Origin: Xenoacremonium recifei
Lineage: Eukaryota > Ascomycota > Sordariomycetes > Hypocreales > Nectriaceae
NCBI GenBank assembly: GCA_012184525.1
Contig: WOFQ01000075.1
Coordinates: forward strand, 42,996 to 106,995
Direction of reading: 5' to 3'
DNA: 64,000 nt
Positions 1-11,015 of this stretch are shown piece after piece. How positions within the stretch are numbered: the first letter of the stretch is position 1; each line of letters starts with the position of its first letter. Both the position numbers and the translations under genes were made by a program. Under the pieces are notes generated by a model. That model made no database searches. It saw only the letters and a program-made list of their open reading frames with translations, and was not told the origin of the DNA.

Positions 1-464
1 AGCTGTTTCGCCATGATTAGCTGGCGTGCTGCCACACCGGCCTCGTCATACGGCCGCTGCCTACGACCAAAATAGCAGGCAAACGACCAACAATGCAGCC
101 GGTGTGCTGATAGTGTGTGATGAGCCTGGCGAGGCCGCATATGCGAGGACTAAGAGAGGCCGGCTAGGAGACCTGCAGCGGATGGGCAGAATCTGGATCC
201 TCTGATCCCCCCACTCTGTCTCTGACCATCTGACCCCGCCAGGGTCTCGGAGGGAGTTAGTTGCTTGACAGTCAGGGGTAGCTGTGGCCGGTCATTGTCG
301 TCAGAGAGCTATCCCACTTTGTGTCTTCAACACTGACAACGCACTGCCAGACTTACGAGGGCACTGTTACAGCGAGTGAAACACGTCTCATTTAACAGTA
401 TTGTACAAATTTCCCGCGTCGAAAACGGCCGCCATTCCGTCCATCCAGCATTCACGGCATCGCC

Positions 465-731
465 CTACTTCTCGTCCTCGTCCTCCTCCAGGTCTGCTGC
501 ACCTTGCCGCGCCGCCGCCGCCGCCTGTTCAGCCACCACCACCCTTTCTGCAAGTCTCTTGGCGGCAGCGCTTCGGGCGTGATGCAACTCCAGGCGCCGG
601 TGTTGCGCCGCACAGCCAGCCCGTGAGAGCTGCTCGATCGTCTTCTGATCAATCAGACCCATGGTCATCCTTCGCAAGTCCGCCCGTGTCGCCTCGTCGA
701 GGGAGTCGGTGAACGCCCGATGTGCAGACAT
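465..731 (-). CDS. Small hypothetical coiled-coil protein (88 aa)
   Basis: This is a single-exon frame starting at ATG 729-731 and ending in TAG at 465-467. The product is Ala/Arg/Glu-rich: a short helical N-terminus, a predicted helix over residues 18-75 with AxxA/Rxx spacing typical of coiled coils, and an acidic tail (EEDEDE). I do not recognise a family. The case for coding is weak to moderate: the amino-acid pattern is protein-like and amphipathic, while overlapping frames on both strands are low-complexity Pro/Ser strings. It could be the last exon of a larger gene, or chance in GC-rich DNA. No introns or neighbouring genes help to decide. Confidence 0.35.
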   Translation of the reverse strand: MSAHRAFTDSLDEATRADLRRMTMGLIDQKTIEQLSRAGCAAQHRRLELHHARSAAAKRLAERVVVAEQAAAAARQGAADLEEDEDEK

Positions 732-3617
732 TTGTGTGATGTGGGTGTGGGTACAGAGACAGGAGTCCTGTTCTCATTCGTCTGGTGAGCCGGCATGACA
801 ATGCAGAGGCTGTCACGGCGCGTGGGCTGGGTACTTACTGATAGGGTGTGTATGTTAAGGCCGTTATGCTGTGACCGCTGGCTGAGACCGCCCACCGACT
901 CTGTGCGCTCTGGGGACTGTGTGAGGTTCGTGATGGAAATGCGAGTAACGACGAAGACGACAACTCTCGGCAGTTGGCGAGTCTGGCAATGGAGAGCAGC
1001 CATGGGAGATCCCCAGCGGCTTCAGATCTTATATCTCGAAGGAGAAGAGCAGCATTCACGGGGAAAAGGCAGGAAGGAGGGCATGGCGGCAGCGAATTCA
1101 CAGGCAATTGCTCGACGGCTTGTTCCTGGCCCAGGACGTGATCCAAGCTCTCGAGACTTCCATTCCACGTTTGGCTTCAAAGTCTAAGAGACGACAACAG
1201 CCGATGTGCAACCACCCATTACGGAACGACCGTCCGTCCCGCAACAGCAATCGAGCGTGATGGTTTGGCTCTTTCACATGGACGAACGCCAGCCATCAAT
1301 CAGGCGTTGCAGCAAACTCCAGAGCGTCCCGCCGAGTCTCGCTCCCGAGTCTCGCTCCCGCTGTGCCTCCCGCGCTGTGCCTCAGCACTCAATGCAAACC
1401 GCTGCAAACTCTCGCTGCCACCTCTTATGTGCAACGCCCACGGGCCATGTGCTACGTGCAATTTGAGTTGGCAAAACCCCCTTCTCCTCCCGAGTTGTCG
1501 CGAAAGTGGCATCTGGGTTTAGCCCGCCGCGAACAACGGTGTCTGGGCGCCTCCTCGCGAGCTTCGGAAAGTCCCGTCCTGACAGCTGTCTGCGAGCGAC
1601 AGTTGAGCGTCGAGTTAACTGCACTATCAATTATGGCCCTCGAGGGAATGCTTTCGCCGGTTGAACCCCCATCTCGCTGTCACCACCAACGCCGCTATCG
1701 CCGCATCCTTTGGACGCCAGACAGCCAACGACAGCGCGAGCTTCAGCGTGTGGTGGAACTCGCGCCCGCCAACTCATCCATCCGTGTTAGTTGTGCCTCT
1801 ACTGCACCGTCAGCGTCGTCCTGCAGACAGCCACTGTTGGTCCGGCCGCCCTGCTTTCCGTGCTTTTGCGCTGGACTCATCCCGTTAGCCTGTTGCAATA
1901 CCCCGCAGCTGAAAAACCACGGCTGCCCATCACATCTCTCTTCGGACGTTCATTGGAACATCATCAGCCATTTGCTCGCGGTGGTGGGCCCGGAGACTCG
2001 AGATGCCGCCTTGTCTCACAACTGCCAACGCCTCGAGGGATATATGTCCGGTACCTCGAAGGTATTGTACGCATGTGAGACTCCCCCCCGGCCCCTGCAA
2101 TCCGCGACTTGTCCTCGAGCATCCTGGCCTGCAAATGCAGACCATTTCCTGTTTGGGACAGGCCAGCCGCCAGCTCGTCACTTCTGTGCTTCCTGTCCCC
2201 TCTTCTCTCTCAGCCGGTCGTCTCCACGGTGTTGAGCCTCAGAATCTTTCGCTGAGGGCATCCCCCCGACACTTTTCGAAAAAAAACAGCTCTGGCTCTG
2301 TTCCCGTCTTCTCCCTCTTCTTCGCTTGGACCAGACAAGGCACGTGATTTCGGCGAGGGGCGGCGAGGGGAGGCGAGGGGAGGCTTGACAATGGGCGGGA
2401 ACCAAGGTCGTTGATGGGAAGAGGCTCGCAGCCGAACATCCACAACCAGCTATAATACGTCTCATAGAAGCAAATGCATATGCTCTTCTAGACCAATCTG
2501 GCATTATGCCCGAGACATGCCTATATGGTGCTTTGATCCGAAATCTGGCTGCCAAGTGGCGGGCTCCCTGGTCATTCACCCCGGTGGTCTGAGCCTCACG
2601 AGCCGCGGGGAGGAGGAGAATGTCAGATTGGCGGGCACAAAGGGCAATCCCCAAAGAAGAAGACTCGTGTTATTTCACTGGACCTTCAATGCCATTCGCC
2701 AATTGTGGCAATTTGACTGTAGCCAGGTGAAATGCTCTCTTCGCTTTAACAATACTCTCGACGCTGTCTGTCTTCGCCTGCTTGACCCAGTGAATCCTCT
2801 GATTGGGTCCCAGGCTGATGATTCCCACACTTGGACTTACACACGATAGACCAGTTCAAAGTCGAAGCAGCAGAACAGTCGAGCTTGGAATACCCGAAAA
2901 AATTGAATAGAGCAACGCAGAGAAAAATAAACGGCAATTTTTCCTCAACGTGACAATCGTCTCAGAAAATAATCACATTTCGTTGATGACGCCATGTTGG
3001 CCAGAGCTCTCTCTCTCTCACCTTTCCCTCGCGCGCATCGACTTACCCTAGAGCAACCCGCATCGCCCGCCACCGCGCAGCACATGAAGCATCGCGAACA
3101 GCGCCCAGACAGACAGCCAGACCTCTGCATCCATAAATACTCGTAATATCCTATTGGCCGATGGATTTCCCAGTCTCAAACGCGCATTCTACGCACTTTT
3201 GCTCCCAAAATGCCTTCCATCTCACTTCGGACCTCACCTGGGCCTCATCCTGCCCTCAAGCGAGGGCTGGCCCTCGACCGGCAGAATCACCCATGAATCA
3301 CTGAGCCACGCCTGACCTTTTTATTCGTCTGCGCTTTCCCGCCATTATAAGTCGCGGCCCTTCCGTCTCTCAAATCGCTCAATTCTTCCCTTCCCAAGCA
3401 TCTCCCAACCACCACCCGTCTCTGGTGCAGCACGATTTAACTGACTTGGTCTCCTGGTATGGCCTGGACTGGACCTTCTACGCATCTCGCGACACTCGGA
3501 AGCTAATCTTTTGCACAGCACAGGAACACACCGCTTTTCGAATCCTTCGATCGATCGAACCGAACCCCGTCTCGTTTTCTTCTGCATTTCTGCAGCGACA
3601 GACAGCCAGCCTTCAAG
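732..3617. other. Long intergenic stretch without a supported gene
   Basis: About 2.9 kb with no frame I would call coding. The longest frame (1363-2235, +) is a Cys/Ser/Pro/Arg-rich string with no domain character. Local features are homopurine/homopyrimidine runs, a GGCGAGGGG-type direct repeat near 2353-2383 (gcgagggg units repeated four times), and a TATA-like segment near 2450. The last few hundred bases (from about 3,300) are probably the promoter and 5' leader of the gene beginning at 3618. Confidence 0.5.
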
Positions 3618-5015
3618 ATGCAGGCCAACAACAGCGGCCACAACAGCGGCTTCGGCACTGGCTCTGGCACTGGCTCTGGCAATGCCTCCAGCTCCAGCTC
3701 CGGCAGCACCAACCGCATCTACAGCAGCCTTGCCAACGTCGTTGCCCGTTGCTCGGTGCCTCCTATGGCTTCTATGGCGTCTTCTATGGCTGCTATGGCT
3801 CCCCCTATGGCTCCTCCTATGGCTCCTCCTATGGCTCCTGTCGCCTACATGGGACCTATCGACCCTGCCGACTGGGATACCCTTGAAGAATTCCTCAACT
3901 TTGCACCTCGGGGCCCTACGCCTGCTCCTGAACCTCGGGAACCTACCCCTCCTCCTGCTCCTCTGGAACCTACACCTCCTCCTGCTCCTTGGGAACCTAC
4001 ACCTCCTCCTGCTCCTTGGGAACCTACACCTCCCCCTGCCCCTCGCTTGGACCCCGTCGTCACTGTTGATGGTATTGATGATTTTCCGCATATTTCTGAC
4101 ACCGACCTTTGGCGCATCCCAACCGCCCCCGTGGCTCGCATGGAAGAGACTCCCGCACCCGATGATCCTGATGAGATCCAGATAGTCTCTGTTCGGAAGG
4201 TTCATAGGACTAGGACTCCTTCGCCCGAGGTTCAAATTCTCGCTGTTCGGGAGGTTCATCGGCCTCAGATTTCTCAGCCCTCTCGCGCCAATGGAGTTCA
4301 AACTGTCCCTGGCCGAGAGGCTCAGCAGGCTCGGAGCTCTCAGCCCTCTCGCACCAACCAGGTTCGAAATGTCTCTATGCGAGCGCCCCGTCAGGCTCGC
4401 ACTTCTCAGGCTCAAGTTGTCTCTGTTTGGGAGGATCCTCAGCCTCAGACCGATACTCAGCCTCGGACCCCTGAGCGCGCTGGTACCAACCAAGTTCATA
4501 TTGCCTCTGTCAGGGAAGCTCGCCAGTCTCGTGTGGCCGATGTCCCTCCTGGCCTTGCTCGTCACTGGAATGTCGAGCTCGAAAACATCGAACATGGTCC
4601 TGGCGACATTCTCGCCCTCGCCCACCTCCGTTCAATCTGGAAGCGCAACTGGACCAAGTTCCCAGACGACAAGAAGTATACCTTCCTTGCCGCTGCCCAA
4701 GAGATCGAACGCCTGTCCAGCATCAGAAGACGACCTTCCCATCATAGGCTGTGGAAGAAGGCTGTTACCGCTGATCGCATCGACCTCGACTGGAGTGTCT
4801 GGCTGGTCTTACGGGCCCTCTACTACACATCGCTGCTTTACTCTGAAGTCCCCGACGACAAGTATTGTATCAAATTGTTCCTCAAAAGCGAACTTAGAGC
4901 ACTCATCGATGAGAGATATGGTCAGGACACAGATATCCTCAAGGATGAATTGCCCGGGTCATGGGCCCCCCGACCTCGTCACTGGAGACCTCTGAAGCGT
5001 CGTGTCCAGGACTAG
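3618..5015 (+). CDS. Pro-rich, repeat-containing hypothetical protein, 5' part ending at an in-frame TAG (465 codons)
   Basis: ATG 3618 sits in a good context (cttcaagATG). The product begins with a Gly/Ser/Asn-rich segment, then Met-Ala-Pro-Pro iterations (residues about 50-75). It continues with four near-identical eight-residue EPTPPPAP units and a region of degenerate 20-25-residue repeats built on V(R/Q)xVSVRE and SQPSR(T/A)N. A compact Trp/Leu-rich helical region follows (residues about 310-460). The frame stops at TAG 5013-5015, but the same frame reopens at once and stays open to 5615 (next entry). No family is recognised. The overlapping 426-codon antisense frame is a shadow. A disordered scaffold or nuclear protein is possible, but that is inference. 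Confidence 0.6.
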   Translation: MQANNSGHNSGFGTGSGTGSGNASSSSSGSTNRIYSSLANVVARCSVPPMASMASSMAAMAPPMAPPMAPPMAPVAYMGPIDPADWDTLEEFLNFAPRGPTPAPEPREPTPPPAPLEPTPPPAPWEPTPPPAPWEPTPPPAPRLDPVVTVDGIDDFPHISDTDLWRIPTAPVARMEETPAPDDPDEIQIVSVRKVHRTRTPSPEVQILAVREVHRPQISQPSRANGVQTVPGREAQQARSSQPSRTNQVRNVSMRAPRQARTSQAQVVSVWEDPQPQTDTQPRTPERAGTNQVHIASVREARQSRVADVPPGLARHWNVELENIEHGPGDILALAHLRSIWKRNWTKFPDDKKYTFLAAAQEIERLSSIRRRPSHHRLWKKAVTADRIDLDWSVWLVLRALYYTSLLYSEVPDDKYCIKLFLKSELRALIDERYGQDTDILKDELPGSWAPRPRHWRPLKRRVQD

Positions 5016-5615
5016 ACATCCGTGGAGAACGACAAGCAGCAGAAGCCCCCTGTCTTCAATCTCAGCCAGCTATCCAAGGGATCCAAGACTATCACGGGAC
5101 GCGTGGGCAAGACGCAGCCCCAGAACTCCACCGAGGAGTTTCGCAAGAGGCTCGTCATCGACCAGAAATTCCACCGTCGACAAATCGCGAAGAAGAAGGC
5201 GTTGATCCAAGAGCTGTACAAGCAACTCGAAGACACCATCGAGAAGTTGGAATCGCTGGACAACGAGATCATCGGTGTCGCTACTCGCGCCAGGCTCACC
5301 AATGAGTACTGGGAGGCTGTGAAAGATCTGGTCCGCCAGGGCACCGCCGCTGAGAATGAGCTGCAGGGCCAGCAAAACGCTCTCGAGGGCGTCCGCCGTC
5401 TTTTGGTGATGGCCAAGCCCAAGCCCAAGCCCAAGCCATCCAACGAGGACGAGGTCTTGGACACCGAGGGCAAGCCTGTGGAGCTGAAGGGATTCAAGAT
5501 GGAGCTGCCATTCCGCGAGTCCAAGGCCGTGGAATCGAAGGCCGTTGAGAAGAAGCAGCCAGCTGAGGCTTTCAAGGGCTTCCAGATGACTCTGCCTATC
5601 CGGGGACGCAACTGA
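5016..5615 (+). CDS. Coiled-coil 3' continuation of the 3618 frame, downstream of the TAG
   Basis: The frame is open in the same register as the upstream 465-codon frame, from the codon after TAG 5013-5015 to TGA 5613-5615. It encodes a basic/acidic helical protein. A long coiled coil starts at about codon 50 (FHRRQIAKKKALIQELYKQL and onward), followed by a KPKPKPKP linker and two related short motifs near the end, GFKMELPFR and GFQMTLPIR. Third positions are C/G-rich in the manner of real genes here. The first in-frame ATG lies about 130 codons in, so the segment needs splicing, readthrough or a sequence error to be translated. I found no GT..AG intron that removes the stop and keeps phase: every nearby AG needs a donor at a Val codon start, and none of those resembles a donor. 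Confidence 0.55.
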   Translation, partial: TSVENDKQQKPPVFNLSQLSKGSKTITGRVGKTQPQNSTEEFRKRLVIDQKFHRRQIAKKKALIQELYKQLEDTIEKLESLDNEIIGVATRARLTNEYWEAVKDLVRQGTAAENELQGQQNALEGVRRLLVMAKPKPKPKPSNEDEVLDTEGKPVELKGFKMELPFRESKAVESKAVEKKQPAEAFKGFQMTLPIRGRN

Positions 5616-5644
5616 GTTTTGAGACTGACGGCAAGGAGGTGTAA

Positions 5645-5803
5645 TGGAACAGTCTTTGAAGTGAGTCGATTTTTTTTTTTTTTTTTTTTTCTTTCGGGAT
5701 GTGGAAGCGACGAGGCGAGGTGGAACAGTCTTCGAAGTGAGTCGAGTTAATTGAGGTGTTGAAGCGAGGAGGAGTAGAGAACAATTCTTTAAAAGTGTGT
5801 CGA
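5645..5803. repeat. Three copies of a 25-bp motif and a 21-T run after the gene
   Basis: The motif at 5645-5669 (tggaacagtcttt, then gaagtgagtcga) recurs at 5721-5745 with one mismatch, and more diverged at 5778-5803. A run of 21 T lies at 5670-5690, directly after the first copy. The region is probably the 3' UTR of the preceding gene. Confidence 0.7.
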
Positions 5804-6448
5804 GATGGCAGTTAGATTGTAATGCGGTTCAGTTAGCTTAAACGCTCCTGAGGTAGTTAAAACTGCGCTGGTAAACATCGTCTCTTTGCTTACGTCTCGT
5901 GATGACCCTTCTCCTATGATGAACCACACTCGATCGAGCCATTTCCTCATCCCGTCCCCAATCCCGACCCAGGCCATCTCCAAACATCAGAAGATCTCTC
6001 GTCAAAGCAGAAAGGCGCATTGAAGTGCAATATCATGCATTTATCGGCTTACAGTCTATCTCATGTGTGCTCTCATGTTCGCGTCTCAGTGTACGGGGGG
6101 GCGCTCCTATGTTGTCCAGCAAGCTCAGGAGGCAGGGGATAGCTATGTACAAGACTCATATATGTGTCGACCCCAGACCTCGACCAATGTGCGCAGGTAT
6201 GTGTGTATAAAAGAAAATACTTGAAAAGGAAACAGTAGGCCTTGTTTCCGTCTAATCCATGAGACCAATGCTATGCAGGGGAATGAGAGATACCTCGTAA
6301 TATGTGGGCAACGCTGGTGAAAAGTGTGGGTGATCGTTTTGTGGGGGAGAGGTGGCATTGCGATGCCAACAACGCCGGGAGGGTGAAGAGATTCGGGTGT
6401 GTACTTTGGTGTGTCGCATCTCAAGACCATCGACAGTCGAGGAGGTGT
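5804..6448. other. Intergenic region between convergent genes
   Basis: No coding frame is supported. The region should hold the 3' UTRs of the plus-strand gene ending at 5615 and the minus-strand gene ending at 6449. No clear regulatory element is seen. Confidence 0.5.
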
Positions 6449-9338
6449 CTATTCTTTGGCTGGTGGACTTTGATGCTTCTCGTCATCATCTTCTTGGTCC
6501 TTCTCGCCTTTTCCGCCCAGTTCGTCCTTTTCCTCAATCGTGTTGACCTTGGTGCTGCCGTCCGTACTCGTCGTGGAAGTGGGAGTTTCGGGTTTCTCGT
6601 CCGCAAAAGACACGCTCTTCCTCTTGGAGGAATCTTCCACCTCAAGAATTTTGTCTTGCTCGATGCCTCGCTTATCCTCGGGTCGCATAATGTTAGAACT
6701 GACCCGAGAGAACTCGGCCGACTCTCGCGTTGGCGTCATGGGTCGTGGGCCAAGGTTCTTCGCTGCTTGTATTCGCAACGAACTGCTGCGCATGTGACTG
6801 ATGCGCATCTGATCTCCTCGGTTCATCTCTGCGTCCCACTCAGAGAAGTCTTTCGAGCTCCAAGAAGCACGATGAGTTCGCCCACTTCGAGGAAGGCTGC
6901 TCACAGAATAGCGCGAACCAGCGCTATTGGCTCGACTTCGACGATACAGGGGATGAGCTGGGTTCCCCACGGAGTTGATGGCGTTGCCTTCAAGATTGGG
7001 AAATTCCTCCACTTCCTCCAACTTGGAGGTTCGCCGTACTTGTTTGACGCTGAAGTATGGCTTTATAGGCTCTTGTGGCGGTTCAACCTCTTTGGGCTTG
7101 GGAGGTAAATCTCCTGATCGGGTTTCGATGTGCTCGAAATAGCGAACGCGAACGTCCTCGAGTCTCGCAGGGAACCTCTCGCGATTGCGAGACAGGCTCA
7201 TCCAGCTCGAAATGACTCCTAGCACAATCAGTATCAAGATTGCGACGGCGAGAAAGCCCTGGACCACGATTATGATAATTCCAAGGACGGTGGCAACAAT
7301 CCGGTTGATGTTGAATGATGGCAATAGCCCAATGGAAAGACCGGTCGTGACGATCTTGGAGATTGAGAGCAGCCAGATGGCAGCAGTCAAGTTTCGGCTG
7401 CCTTCGAAAGGCTTCATCTTGATGATAGCGAACAAGGCGAGGATCTCGAAGATGAAGAGCCCGTACACCTGGGCCAACGGTGACTGAGAGCCTCCCCCGA
7501 TGAAACACGCTCGGATAAACTGGTAGCCTAGATAGACGGCAAAGAACCACCAGCGAGTTCGTCTGTACCGCGCGGATAGCCAACCGAATCGTTTGATGTA
7601 TGCTTGGTCCTCGTGCACGGTGGGCCTGGTCGAGTTCTCGCGAGTAAACTTGATCCTCCGAAAGGGAATGGTGGCAAAAAGCCGAGGTTTCTCTGCCTGC
7701 TCTTCCTCCCCAATAGAGCTCTCCAAAGTGGTTGCGACGAACGGCACCTTTTTGAACAGCTTTCCCTGCTCGAGTCGGACATTATCCGGAGCGATTTCGT
7801 ATTTGCCATCCCGTAGTCTGTCGTAACAAGCGTAAGCAACAAGCCCTCCCATGCTAACGAGCAAGATGATGAAGACAATGGCTGCAATGGCTGTCGGTCC
7901 CACCGCTCCTTTGATTGAGAACTGGAACAACGCCAGCGTCATGATGGCGAAGAAGGCTATGAACAGAGTTCGCAGCACACCTGTTGACATATAACCTAGC
8001 CAATGTGACCGAAAGTAGTCATATCCGTCAGACTTGATCCATCCAAATTTGACACAAGCATCCAAGACAATTTTGGCAGTCAAGACAAAAAGGACAACCG
8101 CGCCAAGAATGACCAGCAGCCAAATGAAGGCAATGATGAAGGCGTCCTTCTCTGGGATGTTGCTCATGGATAGAGTGCCCGCAAACCCAGTATAATCGCC
8201 CGGCATGGGCATCCCTGGTGAACGAGGTTTCCCGGCCCAGGTGTAGTCGTATGGGTCGCTGGAGTTGTAAGCACGGCGGGCGAGTGTGTGGATTATGGGA
8301 TTCATCTCCAACATCGACCTGATTTCGAGACTCCGGCCATAGATCTGTTGCGTGAGGCCTCCAGCATTGTTAATGGTTACTGAGCCTGCGCCTCCAACCT
8401 GGCTTGCATTCCCAGAGATGCCTGCAAAGCTGCTAATGGAGTTGATCATGCTGTGGCTCGCGAAGAGCCCGGAAGTCCAGGAAAAATTGCTCCACCAAGC
8501 TGGGAGAACACTGGGCCAGTCGACGGACAGTGCGCCCGAGAGGTAGATGGATTGAAAGGTTTCGAAGATGACGAGCATGGAGAAGGAGTGGGCGTAGTGA
8601 GTCCTCATATGGGCTATTTGAAGACCGTAGATGGCCGTCGCGAAGGATGCCAATGCGGCAAAGAAGACGAAGATCCCGACAATACTGCCCACGGATTGTG
8701 GCTGCGAGAAACTGTTTCCATTCGTCAAGGTTGCTTGAAAGCATCCTATCTCGGTTTGCGACGAGTTGGCGAAAATCTGGAGGCGTGCAAATCCTTCGAG
8801 GTCAGGAATGCCGAGTGCGATCGAAGGGATCCCGGCCACATTCGCGGGAGAGACCGAGATCACCGCGAACGCCTGCACCGGTACGTCGGCATTCAGAGGG
8901 CACAAGCTGGCGATATTTGCCTTGCAGGGATCGTATGTCATGTCGAACCTGTTCTCCCCGTACGCTTCAACGGAGATGTGCACTAGATCTTGTCAGTATG
9001 ATGTTCGCGAAACGGCAGTCAAGATGGGCACGGTACGTACTCATGAGCGACTCATTGCGAATATTGCTGGTCCCGTCGAGGTGAAACAGGACGGTCATGT
9101 TATCGCGGTAGTATGCGGCATCGAACTTGGTGATGTTGAACAGGCTCCCTCCGCTCAAACAGTCGGCAAAATCGCCGGTATATAATGACGGCGTTCGACT
9201 GACTTCGAGACTGCGGGTGACACCATCCATATCAGTTCCCTGGATATACACTTTTTTCCGTGCCAAAACTGTCGGCAGAATGGCGAGGATCGACAGCAGC
9301 AGGAGGAAGCCCCTCCACGGTCTCTGACTCGACGACAT
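6449..9338 (-). CDS. TRP-like / flavin carrier (FLC/Pkd2) family membrane protein, 943 aa
   Basis: There are two exons, 9338-9041 and 8982-6449. The 58-bp intron has donor GTACGT and acceptor CTAG, and joins in phase 1. The protein starts with a clear signal peptide (a hydrophobic stretch around FLLLLSILAILPTVLA). A luminal, Cys-containing ML-like domain follows (about residues 25-230; features include DFADCLSGG and CKANIASLCPLN). Next come about nine to ten membrane segments, which form the TRP domain (about 240-700). A long hydrophilic, Ser/Arg-rich and then acidic cytosolic tail closes the protein (about 700-943). The order ML-like, TRP and cytosolic tail is that of fungal FLC proteins and S. 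pombe Pkd2. Family members are linked to FAD transport into the ER, calcium homeostasis and cell-wall maintenance; the activity here is inferred. The length is in the family's range and no break is seen. Confidence 0.88.
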
Positions 9339-10732
9339 CGTGTGATTTGCGTAAAGGGGACGGGGCGGCGAGCTCGGGATGGCAGGCGTTCCCGCCCAGG
9401 CGACGGCCGTGAATGCGGGCGCAAGGCCGAGAGGAAGTTATCTCGAGTTTCGGGCGACGAGGGACGATCGGACCGGACTGTCGGGGTCTTCTGCGACAGA
9501 CATGGGGAGGGGCGGCAAAAGTTTCGTCGAGATGTTTTGGCTGTCTCGGGATGTTGATCCAAACAGCAGCAGCGGAACGGCCGGAGATAGCAGTCGGCGA
9601 GGTGGTGCGGTTCGAAGGCGACAAAGAGACGGACGCGCCCGACAGAGAGGACAGGGCTAGGATCAGATAATCGAGGACGAGGGTCGCGGAAACCGGCTCG
9701 AGATTCTTATCCGGGCTGATTGATCTGAGTTTTGTGTTTTGGCCTCTTCAACCTGACGTAGGTGACAGTTCGGGCTTCGGAATAGTGTAGCGCCCGGAGC
9801 GGTAGCCATACGAGATCGGCGCGCCGATTTAACGTTAAGGTTGGGTGGGCTGGCGCAACTTTGGCTGCAGTCGGACGAAGCGAAGCCGCCCAGCCGATGG
9901 ATTGCCAGGGGGAACGCGCAGGGTTGCGTTGCTGGTGATAAGTTGGGATGCAGAAGAAGAGATGAATGGAGATGGAGATGGAGATGGAGATGCTTGCTAT
10001 CTCTGCCCAAAGTCCTCTTTCCCGTCTGGCGCAAAACAGCTCAATGCCTCGTTCCTTCCATCCAATTTGGCTGCGCGCGCGGGAAACCGGCAGGCGCGCT
10101 TGTGGTGCCACCACCATCTCCTTCCTTGAATACGCTGGATCGCTCCGGCCGCTGCCCCACCGGGAGATTGAGTGATTGACGGGTGCGATAAGTTGATAAC
10201 ATCGATAAGTTGATAACATCCTGTCCTCTCTTTTCTCTCGGTCTTTATCTCCCCGAAACTGTTTCACAATTTCAGATCTCTTCCCATCACTCACCTTATT
10301 CTTCTGCGCATCCAGGATTTTAATATGCATATGCCTTGACAGACACTCTCTTGCTCCCAGCCCGACCCAACCGAGCTATCAACCTTATCCGCCCACCACC
10401 ATCTAGACCGTTTGCGTAGCGCCCAGAAAGCCAGTTTCATTTCGATTCCCAGCCTCCAAAATCGATCGCGGGGTTATTAGCATGAGAATCATCCCACCGC
10501 CTTTTCGCTCCCCAACCTCGCTTTCTTCACACCTTTTCTCGTCGGTTGCCATCCATTGGTCTAAAATTTGTCACGAGTCAAAATTTAGAGGCCGCCGTGT
10601 GAGCATGCCCTGTTTTATCGATCCCCACGTGTGAGGCGTCAATCAAAGTATCTACCTGCCACAGGCCTACTTTACCGACAGGCCTTAGGTAAGCCTGCCC
10701 CCGGGGCATCGCACCGTGAAACTGCTGCTTCA
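9339..10732. other. Upstream region of the FLC-like gene
   Basis: About 1.4 kb 5' of the minus-strand gene. It contains a short GAGATG microsatellite-like run near 9964-9990 and a 17-bp tandem duplication with GATAA sites (separate entry). Several GC-rich open frames cross it on both strands, but none has convincing protein character. Confidence 0.5.
10186..10219. repeat. Two tandem 17-bp copies with GATAA motifs
   Basis: The unit cgataagttgataacat occurs twice head to tail (10186-10202 and 10203-10219). Each copy has two GATAA cores, so four potential GATA-factor sites cluster about 850 bp upstream of the FLC-like ATG (9338, minus strand). GATA factors such as AreA recognise HGATAR. A regulatory role is inference only. 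Confidence 0.6.
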
Positions 10733-11015
10733 CCTTCTCCAGGTCTGCCCTCACTTGCCTCTCGATTTCTGCTAATGCATGCATTCTCATGTCCACCATG
10801 GATCGATCCTCCATCGCTAGGAACGAGGGGATTCCCTGTCAATAAATATATTCTTATATCCACTATGGATCGAGCCGCTGCCGCTTAGACAGGGAGAGGC
10901 TCAGCAAGATAGGGAATCCCCTCGTTCCTAGCGATAGAGGATCGATCCATGGTGGATATGGGGATGTATTCATTGGCAGAAATCGAGAAGTAAATAAGGG
11001 CAGACCTGGAGAAGG
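10733..11015. repeat. Inverted repeat, 108-bp arms with a 67-bp loop
   Basis: The left arm (10733-10840) and the reverse complement of the right arm (10908-11015) align without gaps over 108 bp, with about a dozen differences by eye. All but one are C/T or G/A transitions. The 67-bp centre carries a further diverged copy of the internal motif (atccactatggatcgag near 10858-10874). No coding frame or transposase is present. The structure could be a foldback/MITE-type element or a rearranged dispersed repeat. The transition bias is what RIP would produce in a fungus. Confidence 0.75.

Noticed and set aside
1363..2235. A 290-codon plus-strand frame in the first intergenic region
   Set aside because: It is Cys/Pro/Arg/Ser-rich without domain pattern and without splice context; GC-rich DNA produces such frames by chance.
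3345..4625. A 426-codon minus-strand frame opposite the Pro-rich gene
   Set aside because: It is the antisense of the repeat region and consists of Arg/Ser/His strings (CRFPRSRRR-type repeats). The sense frame has a good start context and domain-like character.
5012..5611. A 199-codon antisense frame over the coiled-coil segment
   Set aside because: It is Ser/Phe-rich antisense of a clear helical, charged protein on the other strand.
6302..7108. A 268-codon plus-strand frame antisense to the FLC-like gene
   Set aside because: It is a shadow of the cytosolic-tail coding region; the minus-strand gene continues through it with clear family features.
9707..10330. A 207-codon minus-strand frame in the FLC-like promoter
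   Set aside because: It includes the GAGATG repeat translated as low-complexity SISISI and has no recognisable domain. It lies upstream of a well-defined first exon with a signal peptide.
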